NCBI RefSeq assembly: GCF_014170375.1
Contig: NZ_LZZW01000023.1
Location: forward strand, 186,001-250,000
From: Variovorax sp. UMC13
GTDB taxonomy: Bacteria; Pseudomonadota; Gammaproteobacteria; Burkholderiales; Burkholderiaceae_C
Direction: 5' to 3'
Length of the DNA: 64,000 bases
Positions 62,468 through 64,000 of the stretch are shown one piece after another (positions within the stretch are counted from its first letter, which is position 1; every line of letters starts with the position of its first letter). Made by a program: the position numbers and the translations under genes. The notes below the pieces were generated by a model, which searched no databases, was not told the DNA's origin, and saw only the letters and a program-made list of their open reading frames with translations.

Positions 62468-63496
62468 TCAGCCGACGCCGAGCAGCTGGTGCAGGCGGGT
62501 GCTGGTGGTCGTGTACTGCAGCGGCACGGCCTTGCCCGGGAACACGATGGCGGTCGCGGCCCAGGCGGCCAGCGTGGCCTCGTGGAAGCCGCAGACGATC
62601 AGCTTGCGCTTGCCCGGGTAGGTGTTGATGTCGCCCACCGCGAACACGCCGGGCTCGCGGGTCTGGTAGCCCTCGGTCTCGACCGGCACCTGCTTGCGTT
62701 CGAGTTCCAGGCCCCAGTCGGCGATCGGGCCCAGCCGCGGCGAGATGCCCAGGCAGGCGATCAGCGCGTCGATGGGGCGCGCGACCACCTGCGTGTCGGG
62801 CAGGGTCACTTCCAGCTCGGTGCCGTCGAAGCCCGAAGGCTGGCCGACCACGAAGCGCAGCGCGCCCGCCGCGAGCTGCGCGCGCAGTGCCGCGACCTTG
62901 GCCGGCTCGGCCTGGAAGCCGTCGCGGCGATGCAGCAGCGTGACCTCGGCAGCCACATCGACCAGGGCCAGCGCGGTGTCGAGCGCGGCATCGTCGCCGC
63001 CCTGGACCACCACCGACTGGCCGGCGAAGCGGGAGAGGTCCGACGGGTGATAGAACAGCTTCGTGCCCTCGAAGGCTTCGATGCCCTCGATGGTCACGCG
63101 CCGCGGGACGAAGGCGCCCACGCCGCCCGCGATGAACACGGTCCTGGCGAGGAATTCGGTGCCGGTGCTGGTGCCCAGCCGCAGGCGGCCGTCGGGCTCG
63201 CGCGCCAGCGTGGCGACCTGCTGGCCCAGGTGCATCACCGGCTGGAGCGGGGCGACCTGTGCCAGCAGCGCGTCGGCCAGGCCGCGGCCGGTGGTCGCGG
63301 GCGTGCCGGGGATGTCGTAGATGGGCTTGTCGCCGTAGAGCTCGACGCACTGGCCGCCCACGTGGGGCAGGGTGTCGACGATGTGGCTGCGGATCTCGAG
63401 CAGGCCCAGCTGGAAGGCCTGGAACAGCCCGACCGGGCCGGCGCCGATGATCAGCGCGTCGGTTTCGATCGGGCCGATCGGTGAGGGCGACGTCAT
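62468..63496 (-). CDS. Ferredoxin/flavodoxin-NADP reductase (thioredoxin-reductase type)
   Basis: 342 residues. FAD motif ALIIGAGPVGLFQAFQLG, VGGQCVELYGDKPIYDIPG (family signature), NADP-side VVVQGGDDAALDTALAL and GVFAVGDINTYPGKRKLIV. Lacks the CxxC of thioredoxin reductases, so it is the FNR branch. It lies 7 bp downstream of fdxA, its likely electron partner. Confidence 0.9.
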   Translation of the reverse strand: MTSPSPIGPIETDALIIGAGPVGLFQAFQLGLLEIRSHIVDTLPHVGGQCVELYGDKPIYDIPGTPATTGRGLADALLAQVAPLQPVMHLGQQVATLAREPDGRLRLGTSTGTEFLARTVFIAGGVGAFVPRRVTIEGIEAFEGTKLFYHPSDLSRFAGQSVVVQGGDDAALDTALALVDVAAEVTLLHRRDGFQAEPAKVAALRAQLAAGALRFVVGQPSGFDGTELEVTLPDTQVVARPIDALIACLGISPRLGPIADWGLELERKQVPVETEGYQTREPGVFAVGDINTYPGKRKLIVCGFHEATLAAWAATAIVFPGKAVPLQYTTTSTRLHQLLGVG

Positions 63497-63503
63497 CGAC
63501 GCC

Positions 63504-63833
63504 TTACTTCACCAGCTCGGCGACCTTGTTGGGCTTGTCTTTCCACTCGTCGGCATCGGGCAGCGGCGCCTTGCGCTTGGTGATGCTCTTCCAGCCGTCG
63601 GCCAGGGCCAGTTCGGCGTTGAGCTTGATGAAGGCGAGCTGGTCGGCCGGCAGGTCTTCTTCCGCGAAGATCGCGTTGGCTGGGCATTCGGGGATGCAGA
63701 CGGCGCAATCGATGCATTCGTCCGGATCGATCACCAGCATGTTGGGGCCTTCGCGGAAACAGTCCACGGGACACACGTCGACGCAGTCGGTGTATTTGCA
63801 GCGGATGCAGTTTTCTGAGACGACGTGGGTCAT
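63504..63833 (-). CDS. fdxA: 7Fe ferredoxin FdxA
   Basis: 109 residues with [18 protein letters not shown] and [17 protein letters not shown], binding one 3Fe-4S and one 4Fe-4S cluster. The C-terminal extension ([20 protein letters not shown]) is typical of FdxA. First gene of a two-gene unit with the reductase. Confidence 0.95.
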   Translation of the reverse strand: MTHVVSENCIRCKYTDCVDVCPVDCFREGPNMLVIDPDECIDCAVCIPECPANAIFAEEDLPADQLAFIKLNAELALADGWKSITKRKAPLPDADEWKDKPNKVAELVK

Positions 63834-63867
63834 GAGGATCTATTGCCGAGGGAGCTCGGTCGTCAAG

Positions 63868-63890
63868 TGAAATCGGGGGAAACCCCGCAT
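63868..63890. terminator. Possible terminator downstream of cysN
   Basis: CGGGGGAAACCCCG hairpin in the 78-bp gap between cysN and fdxA, with short T/A tracts on either side. It has no long T-run, so it is tentative. Confidence 0.35.
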
Positions 63891-63911
63891 TTTAAGGGCG
63901 TTGTGCGGGCT

Positions 63912-64000
63912 TCAGCCGAGGGCGGGACGAATCAGCACCGCGGCCGAGGTCTTGTGGCTGGCCGTGTCGACCAGCACCAGCGAACCCAGGGCACGCGAAC
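63912..64000 (-). CDS. cysN: C-terminal end of sulfate adenylyltransferase subunit CysN (partial)
   Basis: The visible 28 codons, ALGSLVLVDTASHKTSAAVL then IRPALG and a stop, match the CysN C-terminus (lGsf.liD..t..TvaAGmi). The gene continues beyond the right edge. Identification rests on this short tail only. Confidence 0.6.
   Translation of the reverse strand, partial: SRALGSLVLVDTASHKTSAAVLIRPALG

Overview
The window looks like a high-GC beta-proteobacterial chromosome, most likely Burkholderiales and probably a Comamonadaceae member such as Variovorax. This is inferred from the thiamine locus, the codon use and the ferredoxin/CysN context, not from a marker gene. It has three parts: a thiamine locus (1-5063), a 39.6 kb integrated element (5064-44627), and a TonB/ECF-sigma nutrient uptake locus followed by housekeeping genes (44628-64000).

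Left chromosome: thiO-thiS-thiG-thiE (minus) and thiD (plus), followed by the hydroxymethylpyrimidine permease cytX (minus), which has a TPP riboswitch leader.

Element: a large serine recombinase (42988-44595) has integrated the element inside the loop of helix P5 of the cytX TPP riboswitch. The crossover dinucleotide TT can be placed at 5064-5065 and 44626-44627. Joining the outer flanks regenerates a consensus riboswitch. The element carries a 73-bp diverged copy of the promoter-like box and the 5' part of the aptamer at its left end, so cytX keeps a TPP-type leader after integration. That leader now has an extra hairpin between P4 and P5. The host's own promoter-like box and 5' aptamer half now point at the integrase gene.

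Inside the element there is a lambda-like immunity region: a repressor, a Cro-like protein, a CII-like protein and five 13-bp operators spaced exactly 24 bp. A leftward operon of tiny genes joined by 4-nt overlaps (ParB, KTSC, Gp37/68, HD hydrolase) and a rightward replication region with TGACGTCA repeats flank it. No capsid, tail, terminase or lysis genes are visible. Instead there is defence cargo: an EVE-HNH nuclease, a HEPN/AbiU2-like protein, a CoiA-like nuclease, a 2190-residue Avs-like STAND NTPase with a Cap4-type nuclease domain, an IS30 element, an MmeI-like restriction-modification enzyme with a partner gene, an SOS-controlled dnaE2 with a frameshifted SRAP gene, and an AvcD-type cytidine deaminase. 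The element is best described as a phage-derived integrative defence island.

Right chromosome: a stand-alone periplasmic STN protein, an ECF sigma factor, FecR and a TonB-dependent transducer are linked by three copies of the same ECF promoter motif. An MFS transporter, a serine beta-lactamase-type hydrolase, a fused M81 (MlrC-like) peptidase-alpha/beta hydrolase, a D-amino-acid PLP enzyme and a dedicated ExbB-ExbD-ExbD-TonB set follow. Together they suggest import and breakdown of a peptide, perhaps cyclic or containing D-residues. After this come a ClC channel, an FAD monooxygenase with its TetR regulator, a GNAT acetyltransferase, a ferredoxin-NADP reductase, fdxA and the end of cysN.
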